A stretch of 34,226 nt of DNA from Veillonella caviae (lineage in GTDB: Bacteria > Bacillota > Negativicutes > Veillonellales > Veillonellaceae): assembly GCF_003992125.1 (NCBI RefSeq), contig NZ_RQUY01000023.1, positions 1-34,226 of the forward strand, in the 5' to 3' direction. Positions 23,515-31,348 of the stretch are shown here, in pieces (the first letter of the stretch is position 1; the number at the start of each line of letters is the position of its first letter). The translations under genes were made by a program, and so were the position numbers. The notes below the pieces were generated by a model. The model saw only the letters and a list, made by a program, of their open reading frames with translations. It did no database searches and was not told the origin of the DNA.

Positions 23515-24893
23515 AATCTTGCCTCCTCTTTTTCTTCTACATGGTAAATCGTTTGTCCATCAGGACCTTTTTTAATATGCTCTACAGCAAGGTAGATAGC
23601 TGCAATAGCAGCTAAAATATATACCGCAGTAAAACCAATAATTGTAGTCATAATTTCAGGCGCACCTACCGCTTTAGATACACCATCAGCTGTGGTTTGT
23701 AAACCGTATACGAGCCAAGGTTGACGACCTGCTTCAGCGACAAACCAACCAGTAGATTGAGCAATATACGGTAATGGTAACATCCAGAAAATAATCGTTA
23801 AGAATCGTTTATTTTCAACCAATTTATCTTTTGCATTTAATACTAAACCAATGAATGCTACTAATAACATAATAGAACCAGTAACAACCATAACACGGAA
23901 TGTCCAGAAAATAGCAACTACGTCTGGAATATAATTACCAGGGCCGTATTCTGCTTCTGCTTTTGCTTGTAAATCTTTAATACCTTCTACTTTACCAGAT
24001 GTGAAGGAATTTTGTGTTAAGAAAGACAAGCCACCAGGGATTTCAACAGCACTTGTATTTTCTTGCTTTGCTGTATCGATATTTGCAACTAAGGAGAATG
24101 GAGCTGGATTCTGTGTTTCCCACAATGCTTCCATAGCTGCCATTTTCATAGGTTGCTCTTTTGTTACATATTGACCTTGATGATGACCTGCTAATGCACC
24201 TAATGTACCTGCTACTAGTGTAATAACAAGACCCCATTTAATGGACGTTCTATAGAAGTCTATATTGCTTTTGCGAATCAAATGCCATGCACTAACAGCC
24301 ATAATGATAACACCAGCAGTCATGGAACCATTAAATGCGATATGTGCAAATTGTCCAGGTATATACCCATTAGAGACAATAGCTGCAAAATTATCCATCT
24401 CTGCACGTCCATTGTTAATTACATAACCTACTGGGTGTTGCATGAAAGAGTTTGCCACGAGAATCCAAAAAGCAGATAGATTAGTACCGATAGCCACTAA
24501 AGTAGCTACTACAGCATGAGCCTTTTTGGAGAGTCGCTCCCAACCGAAAATCCACGCCCCCATAAATGTTGATTCTAAGAAAAATGCCGTTAATGCTTCA
24601 AGGGCTAATGGTGCACCAAAAATATCCCCCATAAATCGAGAATATTCAGACCAGTTCATACCGAAATGAAATTCTTGAACGATACCTGTTACAACACCCA
24701 TAGCAAAATTAATAAGAAATAGTTTCCCCCAGAACTTTGCCATTTTCTTATAAATTTCTTTACCGGTGCTAACATATGTCCATTCTAAAATAGCTACAAT
24801 CACCGTCATACCTAGCGTAAATGGTACAAATAACCAGTGGTAGATAGATGTTAGCGCAAACTGTAGTCGAGCTAAATCCAGTGCTTCAAACAT
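23505..24893 (-). CDS. cydA: Cytochrome bd oxidase subunit I
   Basis: Catalytic haem-bearing subunit of 462 residues that oxidises quinol and reduces oxygen to water. His19 (SIYHWLF) matches the family haem b595 ligand. FGAPLALEALTAFFLEST carries the conserved glutamates, HIAFNG the second histidine, and GRQPW is present near the end. The Q-loop (GHHQGQYVTKEQPMKMAAMEALWET, about residue 220 onward) lacks the long insertion of E. coli CydA (522 residues), as in short-loop oxidases of Firmicutes. AAGGAGG precedes the ATG. It starts 47 bases after an Rrf2 regulator with no terminator between, so regulator and oxidase are probably one transcript. Confidence 0.96.
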   Translation of the reverse strand: MFEALDLARLQFALTSIYHWLFVPFTLGMTVIVAILEWTYVSTGKEIYKKMAKFWGKLFLINFAMGVVTGIVQEFHFGMNWSEYSRFMGDIFGAPLALEALTAFFLESTFMGAWIFGWERLSKKAHAVVATLVAIGTNLSAFWILVANSFMQHPVGYVINNGRAEMDNFAAIVSNGYIPGQFAHIAFNGSMTAGVIIMAVSAWHLIRKSNIDFYRTSIKWGLVITLVAGTLGALAGHHQGQYVTKEQPMKMAAMEALWETQNPAPFSLVANIDTAKQENTSAVEIPGGLSFLTQNSFTSGKVEGIKDLQAKAEAEYGPGNYIPDVVAIFWTFRVMVVTGSIMLLVAFIGLVLNAKDKLVENKRFLTIIFWMLPLPYIAQSTGWFVAEAGRQPWLVYGLQTTADGVSKAVGAPEIMTTIIGFTAVYILAAIAAIYLAVEHIKKGPDGQTIYHVEEKEEARLWN

Positions 24894-24940
24894 GTGTTTT
24901 CCTCCTTAGAATTAACTACAAATACACACTTGATGAGTTC

Positions 24941-25399
24941 TTATCCCTTATACTGTGGCTTATAAGCCTGTAACTCTTCTAAAATCACACGTTCTCGAGC
25001 GGCCAGTTTGTCAAAGGTAACACTTTGCATTTGCTCTACTAACTGATTTTGAATAACGGCCATCGCCTCGTTCACTGCACAATGTCCCATACAAGATTTT
25101 GAACAAGAACCAGCATCATACAAACAACGTTGTAAATACGCTTCCCCTTCCACGGCTCTAATGATATCGAGCATTGAAATATCCTTTGGCTCGCGGTTCA
25201 ATGAAAACCCGCCATCTACGCCACGGAATGATTTCATAATTCCCGCTGCAATAAGGCTACGCATAATCTTTAGCAAAAATCGCTCTGGAATCAATTCTTG
25301 CTCAGCTAACACACCGCCAGTTACCTTCTGACCAAATGGTAACATAGACATGTGCAAGACCATGCGAAATGCATAATCTGTGGCTTGATTTAGCTTCAT
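24941..25399 (-). CDS. Rrf2-family transcriptional regulator, cysteine-rich
   Basis: DNA-binding regulator of 152 residues with the Rrf2 winged helix: MKLNQATDYAFRMVLHMS at the start, a recognition helix region PERFLLKIMRSL (38-49) and the wing GVDGGFSL (60-67). Four cysteines at 92, 99, 103 and 107 match the position of the Fe-S ligands of IscR and NsrR, so an oxygen-, NO- or redox-sensitive cluster is likely. It lies directly upstream of cydAB in the same direction, strongly suggesting that it controls the oxidase genes and itself. The precise ligand and sensed signal cannot be read from sequence. Confidence 0.9.
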   Translation of the reverse strand: MKLNQATDYAFRMVLHMSMLPFGQKVTGGVLAEQELIPERFLLKIMRSLIAAGIMKSFRGVDGGFSLNREPKDISMLDIIRAVEGEAYLQRCLYDAGSCSKSCMGHCAVNEAMAVIQNQLVEQMQSVTFDKLAARERVILEELQAYKPQYKG

Positions 25400-25443
25400 A
25401 AGGTCTCCTTCCTTCTACCTTGGACTTACGTATTACTATCTTT

Positions 25444-25472
25444 AGTATAAACTATGAAAAACAATACTGCAA
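25444..25472 (-). promoter_or_regulatory. Promoter of rrf2-cydAB
   Basis: On minus, TTGCAG (25472-25467, 3 of 6) and TATACT (25449-25444, 5 of 6) are separated by 17 bases. The -10 region overlaps a small dyad TTTA-GTA-TAAA (plus-strand reading), a possible site for the Rrf2 protein. Confidence 0.55.
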
Positions 25473-25505
25473 TGGTGTACTTTTAATAAAATCAAAAAAA
25501 TATAT

Positions 25506-25580
25506 AAAAAGAACTACTATATAAATAATATCCACCCTATTCATACAGAATAGAAGCATATATTTTATACAGTAGTTCTT
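25506..25580 (-). terminator. Terminator of the DUF47-pit operon
   Basis: Outer arms AAGAACTACT (25509-25518) and AGTAGTTCTT (25571-25580), extended by further A/T pairs with a G-U, enclose an inner hairpin of 6 bp. The structure is followed on minus by TTTTT. It lies 20 bases after the pit stop. Confidence 0.7.
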
Positions 25581-25600
25581 CATGTAGTATAAAATTTGTA

Positions 25601-26596
25601 TTAGCCAAACAAGATATGACCTACTAAATAGGCAATAGCAGCTACTAAACCTGACAGTGGAATCGTAACAAACCATGCCATTACCATAGATCTAGCAACC
25701 CCCCAGTTTACAGCTTTTACACGTTTAGAAGAACCAACACCAAGCAAAGAACCACTCACTACGTGAGTCGTACTTACTGGCAAGTGAAGGAATGTAGCTG
25801 TAAAAATGGTAATAGCAGAGTTTAAATCTGCTGCAAAACCATTAATAGTTTCAATTTTGAAAATTTTAGTTCCCATAGTAGAGATGATTTTCCATCCCCC
25901 TGCAGCTGTACCAAGCGCCATCGCTGTAGCACAAGCCAATTTCACCCACATAGGTACATCTAAAGTATCAATATAACCACCACTCAATAAGGTAAGGGTA
26001 ATAATCCCCATCGCCTTCTGTGCATCATTGGATCCATGAGAGAAAGCCATTAAAGTAGCAGATAAAATCTGCATGCGTCTAAATTGATCATTTAACGTAA
26101 TAGGAGAAAATCGACCAAAAATAAGAAGTAACAGTTTCATCACAATGTAACCACCCACCATAGCCACAATGGGAGATACAATTAGGGATAAAAAGATTTT
26201 AATAATCCCTTGTTCATTTAAAGCATCAAAACCTACAGAAATGCCAACTGCACCAATAATGCCACCAATTAAGGCATGCGATGAGGAACTAGGTATTCCC
26301 CACCACCACGTGAGTAGATTCCATACGATAGCACCAACCAAAGCGGCACAGATAATCCCACTATTGATAAGATCAGCGGACATAACAATATCGCCACCAA
26401 TCGTTTTAGCAACACCAGTACTCACCATGGCACCTAAAAAGTTAAGTACTGCAGTGAGCATAATAGCTTTTTTAGGTTCTAATGCACGAGTCGATACAGA
26501 TGTAGCAATAGCGTTCGCTGTATCGTGAAAACCATTGATGTAATCAAAAGCTAATGCAAAGAATACGACGGCCCATACTAAATAGTGATCAAGCAT
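25601..26596 (-). CDS. pit: PiT-family inorganic phosphate transporter
   Basis: Integral membrane protein of 331 residues with about ten hydrophobic segments, importing phosphate (usually as a metal-phosphate complex) with a cation gradient. The duplicated PiT signatures are GFHDTANAIATS (22-33) and SHGSNDAQKAMG near residue 190. GIPSSSSHALIGG and LPVSTTHVVSGSLLG are the paired re-entrant segments. It overlaps the DUF47 gene by 8 bases and is the second gene of that pair, a widespread arrangement in which the PhoU-like protein modulates the transporter. Confidence 0.94.
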   Translation of the reverse strand: MLDHYLVWAVVFFALAFDYINGFHDTANAIATSVSTRALEPKKAIMLTAVLNFLGAMVSTGVAKTIGGDIVMSADLINSGIICAALVGAIVWNLLTWWWGIPSSSSHALIGGIIGAVGISVGFDALNEQGIIKIFLSLIVSPIVAMVGGYIVMKLLLLIFGRFSPITLNDQFRRMQILSATLMAFSHGSNDAQKAMGIITLTLLSGGYIDTLDVPMWVKLACATAMALGTAAGGWKIISTMGTKIFKIETINGFAADLNSAITIFTATFLHLPVSTTHVVSGSLLGVGSSKRVKAVNWGVARSMVMAWFVTIPLSGLVAAIAYLVGHILFG

Positions 26597-27218
26597 ATTT
26601 CAACACCACCCGGCGGAATGTACCCACCAAATCTTCACAACCATCGATAACATCTTCCATAGCGCTAAGAATTTCTTTCCATTTGATAATTTCAATAGGA
26701 TCCTTGCACTCTGTAAAGAGTTTAGCCATTTCTTCGTGATAAATATTATCTGCTTCAGATTCTAATTTCAATACTTGATGCACACGGCCTTCTACCTTAA
26801 CATGATCTTTTTTCAAGCTTCCCATATAACCGATAGATTTATTGATGTGCTTTACACATTTCACAATGATTTCACTCATGCGAACAGCCCCATCGCTAGG
26901 ACTCCCTACATGGTACATCAACATTTTATCCATAATTTCCTTGATATTATCCAATGTAGTATCTAATTGATCAATGAGTAATTGAATATCCTCGCGATCC
27001 ATTGGAGTGATGAAAGTTTTTCGTAAACGCTCTACTGTTTCATTTACTAATTCATCAGCAGCTTTTTCTTTAATATCAATTTCAAGGAATGCGTCCTCTT
27101 TCGATACTTCACCTTTGAAAACACGTTCCATCATTTCCGCACTTTCATAAGTCAAACTAGCATGATTTTCCAAGATACTAAAAAACTTTTCTTCTTTACC
27201 TTTTAATTTAAAAGCCAT
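26589..27218 (-). CDS. DUF47 PhoU-like accessory protein of PiT
   Basis: Cytoplasmic all-helical protein of 209 residues, DUF47 family (like B. subtilis YkaA). It has the PhoU-like repeats with acidic-histidine patterns such as FITPMDREDIQLLIDQLDTTLDNI and the end AMEDVIDGCEDLVGTFRRVVLKYA. It is thought to regulate the adjacent PiT transporter. AGGAGG lies 7 bases before the ATG. It is the first gene of the pair, behind an extended -10 promoter at 27261. Confidence 0.9.
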   Translation of the reverse strand: MAFKLKGKEEKFFSILENHASLTYESAEMMERVFKGEVSKEDAFLEIDIKEKAADELVNETVERLRKTFITPMDREDIQLLIDQLDTTLDNIKEIMDKMLMYHVGSPSDGAVRMSEIIVKCVKHINKSIGYMGSLKKDHVKVEGRVHQVLKLESEADNIYHEEMAKLFTECKDPIEIIKWKEILSAMEDVIDGCEDLVGTFRRVVLKYA

Positions 27219-27260
27219 AGAGATCCTCCTGATACATCAAGCTTCTACAATTACAATTTT

Positions 27261-27290
27261 ATTATAGCATGGACCTAAGAACGCTCCTAG
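27261..27290 (-). promoter_or_regulatory. Promoter of DUF47-pit with overlapping dyad
   Basis: On minus, TGC-TATAAT (27269-27261) is an extended -10 box with no good -35. An imperfect 16-base dyad (27275-27290, CTAAGAAC/GCTCCTAG on plus) covers the -35 region. Further upstream, TTGCAAG (minus) occurs twice, at 27331-27337 and 27309-27315, exactly 22 bases apart. Confidence 0.6.
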
Positions 27291-27372
27291 TTTTACTTCA
27301 AAAATCATCTTGCAATATACAAAAGAATGGCTTGCAAATTAATTATCACTGATTAATAAAATATTAGTACTA

Positions 27373-27867
27373 CTATTTTGTAATCTCTCTCACTAAATGT
27401 GGCATTTCAGGAATGATTAATTGGCTCATCGCCAAAGTAACAGCACCAACGGAGCCAGGAATTGAAAAAATCAAGGTGTTTGTGTTTACTCCTGCTTCAG
27501 CACGTGATGCAATAGCTTTTGTACCAATATCTTCAGTATAGGATAAGTATCTAAAAATTTCACCGAATCCAGGAATTTGTTTTTCAAATAAAGATTTCAC
27601 CGCTTCAATGGTCACATCACGAGCAGCAATACCTGTTCCACCTGTCGTAATAATGACATCTATAGACTCATCATTGCACCAAGGAATTAAGGTATTGCGG
27701 ATACTATTATAATCATCTATAACAATAGCACGGTCTTTAACACTATGATTCGCAGCAAGCACAAAATGCTCCACTGTATTGCCTCCCTTGTCAGTTTCTA
27801 TAGTACGCGTATCAGATACGGTTAAAATAGCTATCCCTAAAGGGCGTTGTACGGTCTCGTGTGACAT
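27373..27867 (-). CDS. moaB: MoaB/MogA-family molybdenum cofactor protein
   Basis: Protein of 164 residues with the molybdopterin-binding fold. The adenylyltransferase-type motif TTGGTGIAARD is at 74-84, preceded by ILTVSDTR (14-21) and followed by FSIPGSVGAVTLAM. MogA adenylates molybdopterin before metal insertion; MoaB is a related protein whose role varies. AGGAGGT lies before the ATG and overlaps the stop codon of the deacetylase gene upstream, so the two are coupled. No other molybdenum cofactor gene is in the window. The 154-base gap that follows holds the DUF47 promoter and a short A/T-rich dyad. Confidence 0.9.
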   Translation of the reverse strand: MSHETVQRPLGIAILTVSDTRTIETDKGGNTVEHFVLAANHSVKDRAIVIDDYNSIRNTLIPWCNDESIDVIITTGGTGIAARDVTIEAVKSLFEKQIPGFGEIFRYLSYTEDIGTKAIASRAEAGVNTNTLIFSIPGSVGAVTLAMSQLIIPEMPHLVREITK

Positions 27868-27875
27868 ATAACCTC

Positions 27876-28739
27876 CTAAAATAATGGAACTAGTTCTGCT
27901 AATGTAATATGCCCATTACGGAGCAAATCATCTCGCCATTGCCATGTAACTGCCACAAAAGGAGCACAATGAAGGCGCATTAAAAACGATATATACGTCG
28001 TATCATTTTCAAAAATAGGAATCCTCGGCAAAGCATACAAGTTTTGTCCCGGCTTTACTGTCCCTGGCTCTACGGTGAAAGCCATCTTATAACCACTATT
28101 CTTTGTAATGGCTTGTATTCCCCCATTATTAAATCCACCAGGATAAGCTAAATAGGAAATCTTTTTTCCCACCAATCCTTCTAAACTCCTTTTACCACCA
28201 CTAATTTCATCTTCCCAATTTTGACTCCCCACATGCGTCAAAATATGATGATGATTCGTATGCCCTTCTATAGTGAAATTGTTGGATTCCATCATTTTCA
28301 TTTGTTCTATAGAGACAAATCGAGGCGTATTAACAGCATCACTAATCATAAATAAAGTAGCCTTCATGTTATACGACTTAAGAATTGGCATTGCATGCTC
28401 ATAATTATCAATATAACCATCATCAAAAGTAATGACAACAGGCTTATCTGGTAATGGTGCATCATGCACTATATAATCATAAAGCTCATCTAAAGTAATA
28501 GTGTGATATCCATTGCGATGCAAATAGTCCATTTGCTCTTTAAAAACCTGTACAGGTATAGTTAAAGGCGATATATTAACATCATTCACTTGATGATAAT
28601 TTAATACCGGCACTCCATAAAGTTTATAATCTGACGATATATACCATATACTACCTAATAAAATTATCACACTTAACACGATTACGCTACTAACAATAGC
28701 AATCCACTTTATAAAAGTGCCACACATCGATTTCATCAT
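27876..28739 (-). CDS. Membrane-anchored polysaccharide deacetylase (NodB fold)
   Basis: Carbohydrate esterase family 4 protein of about 287 residues, removing acetyl groups from N-acetylated sugars of a polymer. A basic N-terminus and one span at about 10-32 anchor it, placing the catalytic domain outside the inner membrane. Metal-site motifs are TFDDGY (104-109) and EGHTNHHH with His160 and His164; YPGGFNNGG supplies the third conserved block. Two adjacent ATG codons (28739, 28736) follow AGAGAGG; either may be used. The substrate could be peptidoglycan or a surface polysaccharide. It is the first gene of the pair with moaB, which is an unexpected partner. Confidence 0.87.
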   Translation of the reverse strand: MMKSMCGTFIKWIAIVSSVIVLSVIILLGSIWYISSDYKLYGVPVLNYHQVNDVNISPLTIPVQVFKEQMDYLHRNGYHTITLDELYDYIVHDAPLPDKPVVITFDDGYIDNYEHAMPILKSYNMKATLFMISDAVNTPRFVSIEQMKMMESNNFTIEGHTNHHHILTHVGSQNWEDEISGGKRSLEGLVGKKISYLAYPGGFNNGGIQAITKNSGYKMAFTVEPGTVKPGQNLYALPRIPIFENDTTYISFLMRLHCAPFVAVTWQWRDDLLRNGHITLAELVPLF

Positions 28740-28784
28740 AAAACCTCTCTGACATTGCATTTCTATATTCATACTTACTTATCG

Positions 28785-28813
28785 AGGATAGCATAATATA
28801 AAGGGAAGGTAAA
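28785..28813 (-). promoter_or_regulatory. Promoter of deacetylase-moaB
   Basis: On minus, TTTACC (28813-28808) and TATCCT (28790-28785) are separated by 17 bases, with TGC before the -10 box. It sits right after the nik terminator and 46 bases before the start. Confidence 0.5.
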
Positions 28814-28814
28814 G

Positions 28815-28877
28815 AAAAAGAACCAGACTACTATGACATTATGTAATTAACTACATAATACTCTATAGTCTGATTCT
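28815..28877 (-). terminator. Terminator of the nik operon
   Basis: A long hairpin pairs AAAAAGAACCAGACTA (from 28815) with TAGTCTGATTCT (to 28877), with a second inner stem TTATGTA/TACATAA. On minus it is followed by TTTTT. It begins about 43 bases after the nikE stop. Confidence 0.75.
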
Positions 28878-28919
28878 CATATATAGTGACATAATATATG
28901 TTTAAGAGATGATTATATG

Positions 28920-29696
28920 TTACATGTTAATATCCAAGATAGAATGCAATAAAGATTTAGCATAATCACTAGTAACATGGCTCATATCTTCCACAGGAAT
29001 CACTTCTTCTACCCGACCTTTATATAGAAATAATACACGATCACAAAGATAAGTAACAGATGGTAAATCATGGGTAATGAAGATATAGGTAAAGTTGTAT
29101 TGCTTCTTAATATCCTTTAAGAGATCCATAACTTGCACTTGCGTATGTGCATCTAAAGAACTAATGGCTTCATCAAACAAGATTACCTTTGGTTGCACCG
29201 CAATAGCTCGCGCAATACATATTCGCTGCAACTGCCCTCCCGATAGTTGATGGGGATAGCGGTATAAAAACTCTTCGTCTAAACCAACCAATTTTAATAA
29301 ACGAACTGCTTCTTGCTCTACATCAATACATTTTCCTGTCCGCCTAAACAAAACGATAAATGATTCATTAATGATATCTCGTACGGTAAAACGAGGATTT
29401 ACAGATGTCGTATAGTCTTGGAATACAACTGCCAATGTACCTGGTTCTAAAGCCCCTCTTTTTGTATATAATTCTACACTATCAATCGATATAGAACCTT
29501 TAAAAGGTTGTAGCAATGAGCATATAACACGACCTAACGTGCTTTTACCACTGCCAGACTCACCCAGAATCCCTAAGCACTCCCCCTCTTTAACATCAAA
29601 AGATACATCATACAAAATTTGTTGATACGTTTTTTTGAAAATAAAATGCCCTGATGATTTTGGAAAGTGTACGCATACATGATCTAGTTTTATCAT
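28920..29696 (-). CDS. nikE: Nickel ABC transporter ATPase NikE
   Basis: Cytoplasmic ATPase of 258 residues. Walker A GESGSGKS is at 45-52, the Q-loop is VFQDYTTSVNP, the signature QLSGGQLQRICIARAI, Walker B ILFDEAISSLD and the switch THDL. It lacks the cysteine-containing C-terminal extension seen in the OppD/OppF pair of this window, which fits a NikE-type subunit. It begins directly after the nikD stop codon, with GGAGG 8 bases before the ATG, and is the last gene of the operon. Confidence 0.88.
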   Translation of the reverse strand: MIKLDHVCVHFPKSSGHFIFKKTYQQILYDVSFDVKEGECLGILGESGSGKSTLGRVICSLLQPFKGSISIDSVELYTKRGALEPGTLAVVFQDYTTSVNPRFTVRDIINESFIVLFRRTGKCIDVEQEAVRLLKLVGLDEEFLYRYPHQLSGGQLQRICIARAIAVQPKVILFDEAISSLDAHTQVQVMDLLKDIKKQYNFTYIFITHDLPSVTYLCDRVLFLYKGRVEEVIPVEDMSHVTSDYAKSLLHSILDINM

Positions 29697-30524
29697 CTAT
29701 CTTACCTCCCCTATTCGTAAAATTGATTTATAATATTCAGCAACAGCTAACTTCTTTTCAATCAATAGCTTGGTGTATGGGTCCTTTGGTTGTTGAAATA
29801 TATCACTAACAGTACCATGATCGACGAGTTTACCTTTATTAAGCACAATAATTTCATCGGCAATATGAGAAAGAACGCTTATATCATGTGTAATAAATAC
29901 CATACCTACACGACTCGCTTCTTTAATACGTTTAAACTCATTAATAATTTCGTATTGAGTAATACTATCGATAGCTGTAGTCGGTTCATCGCATATAAGT
30001 AATCTTGGATTCATACTCATAGCTATACCAATCATAACCCGCTGTAACATACCACCAGATAACTGATGGGGGAATTTTTCCAACACCCCCTCCGGTTCAT
30101 GAATGCACATTGCATTCAACATAGCTAAAGCCCGTTCCTTATATTCCTGTTTTAGGTAACACCCATGAGCATCAAAGGTTTCATAAATTTGATTACCTAT
30201 TTTATACAACGGGTCAAAACAAGTCATCGGGTTCTGCAAAATCATACCAATAGCAGAGCCTCTCAACATCCGTAATTCACAATCACCTAATGCTAATAAA
30301 TCTCGCCCCTCAAAATGTGCCATGCCAGAAATTTGAAAATCATGGTTCAACAACCCTAGTATAGCTTTAGTAGTCATACTTTTGCCTGAACCAGACTCAC
30401 CTAAAATCCCTAAACACTTACCAGCTTTCACAGAAAAGGATATATCCTGCACTATCTGTTTTTTCTGACCACGTTGTACAAAATTGATATGTAAATGTTG
30501 TACGTCTAAAATAGTTTGACTCAC
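29697..30524 (-). CDS. nikD: Nickel ABC transporter ATPase NikD
   Basis: Partner ATPase of NikE, 275 residues. Walker A GESGSGKS is at 42-49, followed by the Q-loop ILQNPMTCFDP, signature QLSGGMLQRVMIGIAM, Walker B ICDEPTTAID and switch THDI. SGGM and TTAID resemble NikD/OppD-type subunits. The start overlaps the nikC stop by 4 bases (ATGA). It is assigned to nickel by the company of NikA and NikB; the ATPase itself carries no metal signature. Confidence 0.88.
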   Translation of the reverse strand: MSQTILDVQHLHINFVQRGQKKQIVQDISFSVKAGKCLGILGESGSGKSMTTKAILGLLNHDFQISGMAHFEGRDLLALGDCELRMLRGSAIGMILQNPMTCFDPLYKIGNQIYETFDAHGCYLKQEYKERALAMLNAMCIHEPEGVLEKFPHQLSGGMLQRVMIGIAMSMNPRLLICDEPTTAIDSITQYEIINEFKRIKEASRVGMVFITHDISVLSHIADEIIVLNKGKLVDHGTVSDIFQQPKDPYTKLLIEKKLAVAEYYKSILRIGEVR

Positions 30525-31348
30525 GATTGAACCTCCTTTGGATCCAACGCATCCCGGATTGCATCACCTAAGAGGTTGAAGGCTGATACAAGGATTACAA
30601 TAGCTACACCTGGAGCAATCATTTGCATAGGATTAATAGTTAATACATTCTTTGCCTCATTGAGCATAGCCCCCCATTCAGGCAAAGGCGCTTGAATACC
30701 AAGGCCCAAGAAAGATAATGTAGAAATATTAATGATGGTCCAACCTACATCGAGACTAGCGAGAACTGCAATTTCAGAGGCAATACTAGGCAATAAATGG
30801 CGCCCTAAAATAAAAGATTCTTTACTCCCTATACAACGAGAATACAAAATAAAATTTCTGTCTCTATATTGCATAACCTTCGTGCGAATCAGACGTGCAT
30901 ACCAAGCCCATTTTATAACTACATTAGCAATAATGATATTTTGTACATCTACACCAAGTAAAGCAATAACTGCAAAAATCATGATTTGACTTGGAAATGA
31001 CAACATCATATCTACAAGGCGCATAATCACTTCATCAAGAAAACCGCGGAAATAACCTGAAACAAGCCCCATAAATGCCCCTAAACTAATTGTGGCAATC
31101 ATGGTTAACAGCGATAAAAACAGAGTTGGTCGAATACCATAAATAAGGCGTGACAGAATGTCTCTACCTAAATGGTCAGTCCCCAAAGGATGCTCTAAAG
31201 AATAAGGAGCAAATTTAATTAAAATATCATTAGTATACGGATCATAAGGAGCAATCCATGGTGCAAAAATGCCCATAAGAGCGATAGCACCAATAAAACT
31301 AGCTAGCCCCACTACTAACCGATTACGCATTAATAAGGCAATCATCAT
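30521..31348 (-). CDS. nikC: Nickel ABC transporter permease NikC
   Basis: Membrane permease of 275 residues. A short N-terminus leads into the first span, then HPLGTDHLGRDILSRLIYGIRPTLFLS, the typical periplasmic and second-span region. The coupling loop RNFILYSRCIGSKESFILGRHLLPSI carries the EAA-type motif, and the end DAIRDALDPKE is typical. The first ATG touches the nikB stop (TAAATG); a second ATG three bases on has better spacing from AGGAG. With NikB it forms the channel. Confidence 0.88.
   Translation of the reverse strand: MMIALLMRNRLVVGLASFIGAIALMGIFAPWIAPYDPYTNDILIKFAPYSLEHPLGTDHLGRDILSRLIYGIRPTLFLSLLTMIATISLGAFMGLVSGYFRGFLDEVIMRLVDMMLSFPSQIMIFAVIALLGVDVQNIIIANVVIKWAWYARLIRTKVMQYRDRNFILYSRCIGSKESFILGRHLLPSIASEIAVLASLDVGWTIINISTLSFLGLGIQAPLPEWGAMLNEAKNVLTINPMQMIAPGVAIVILVSAFNLLGDAIRDALDPKEVQS

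Noticed and set aside
25452-25676. Minus-strand frame of 74 codons between pit and rrf2
   Set aside because: It covers the pit end, the terminator and low-complexity A/T sequence, with a composition of Tyr/Phe/Ile expected from such DNA and no ribosome binding site.
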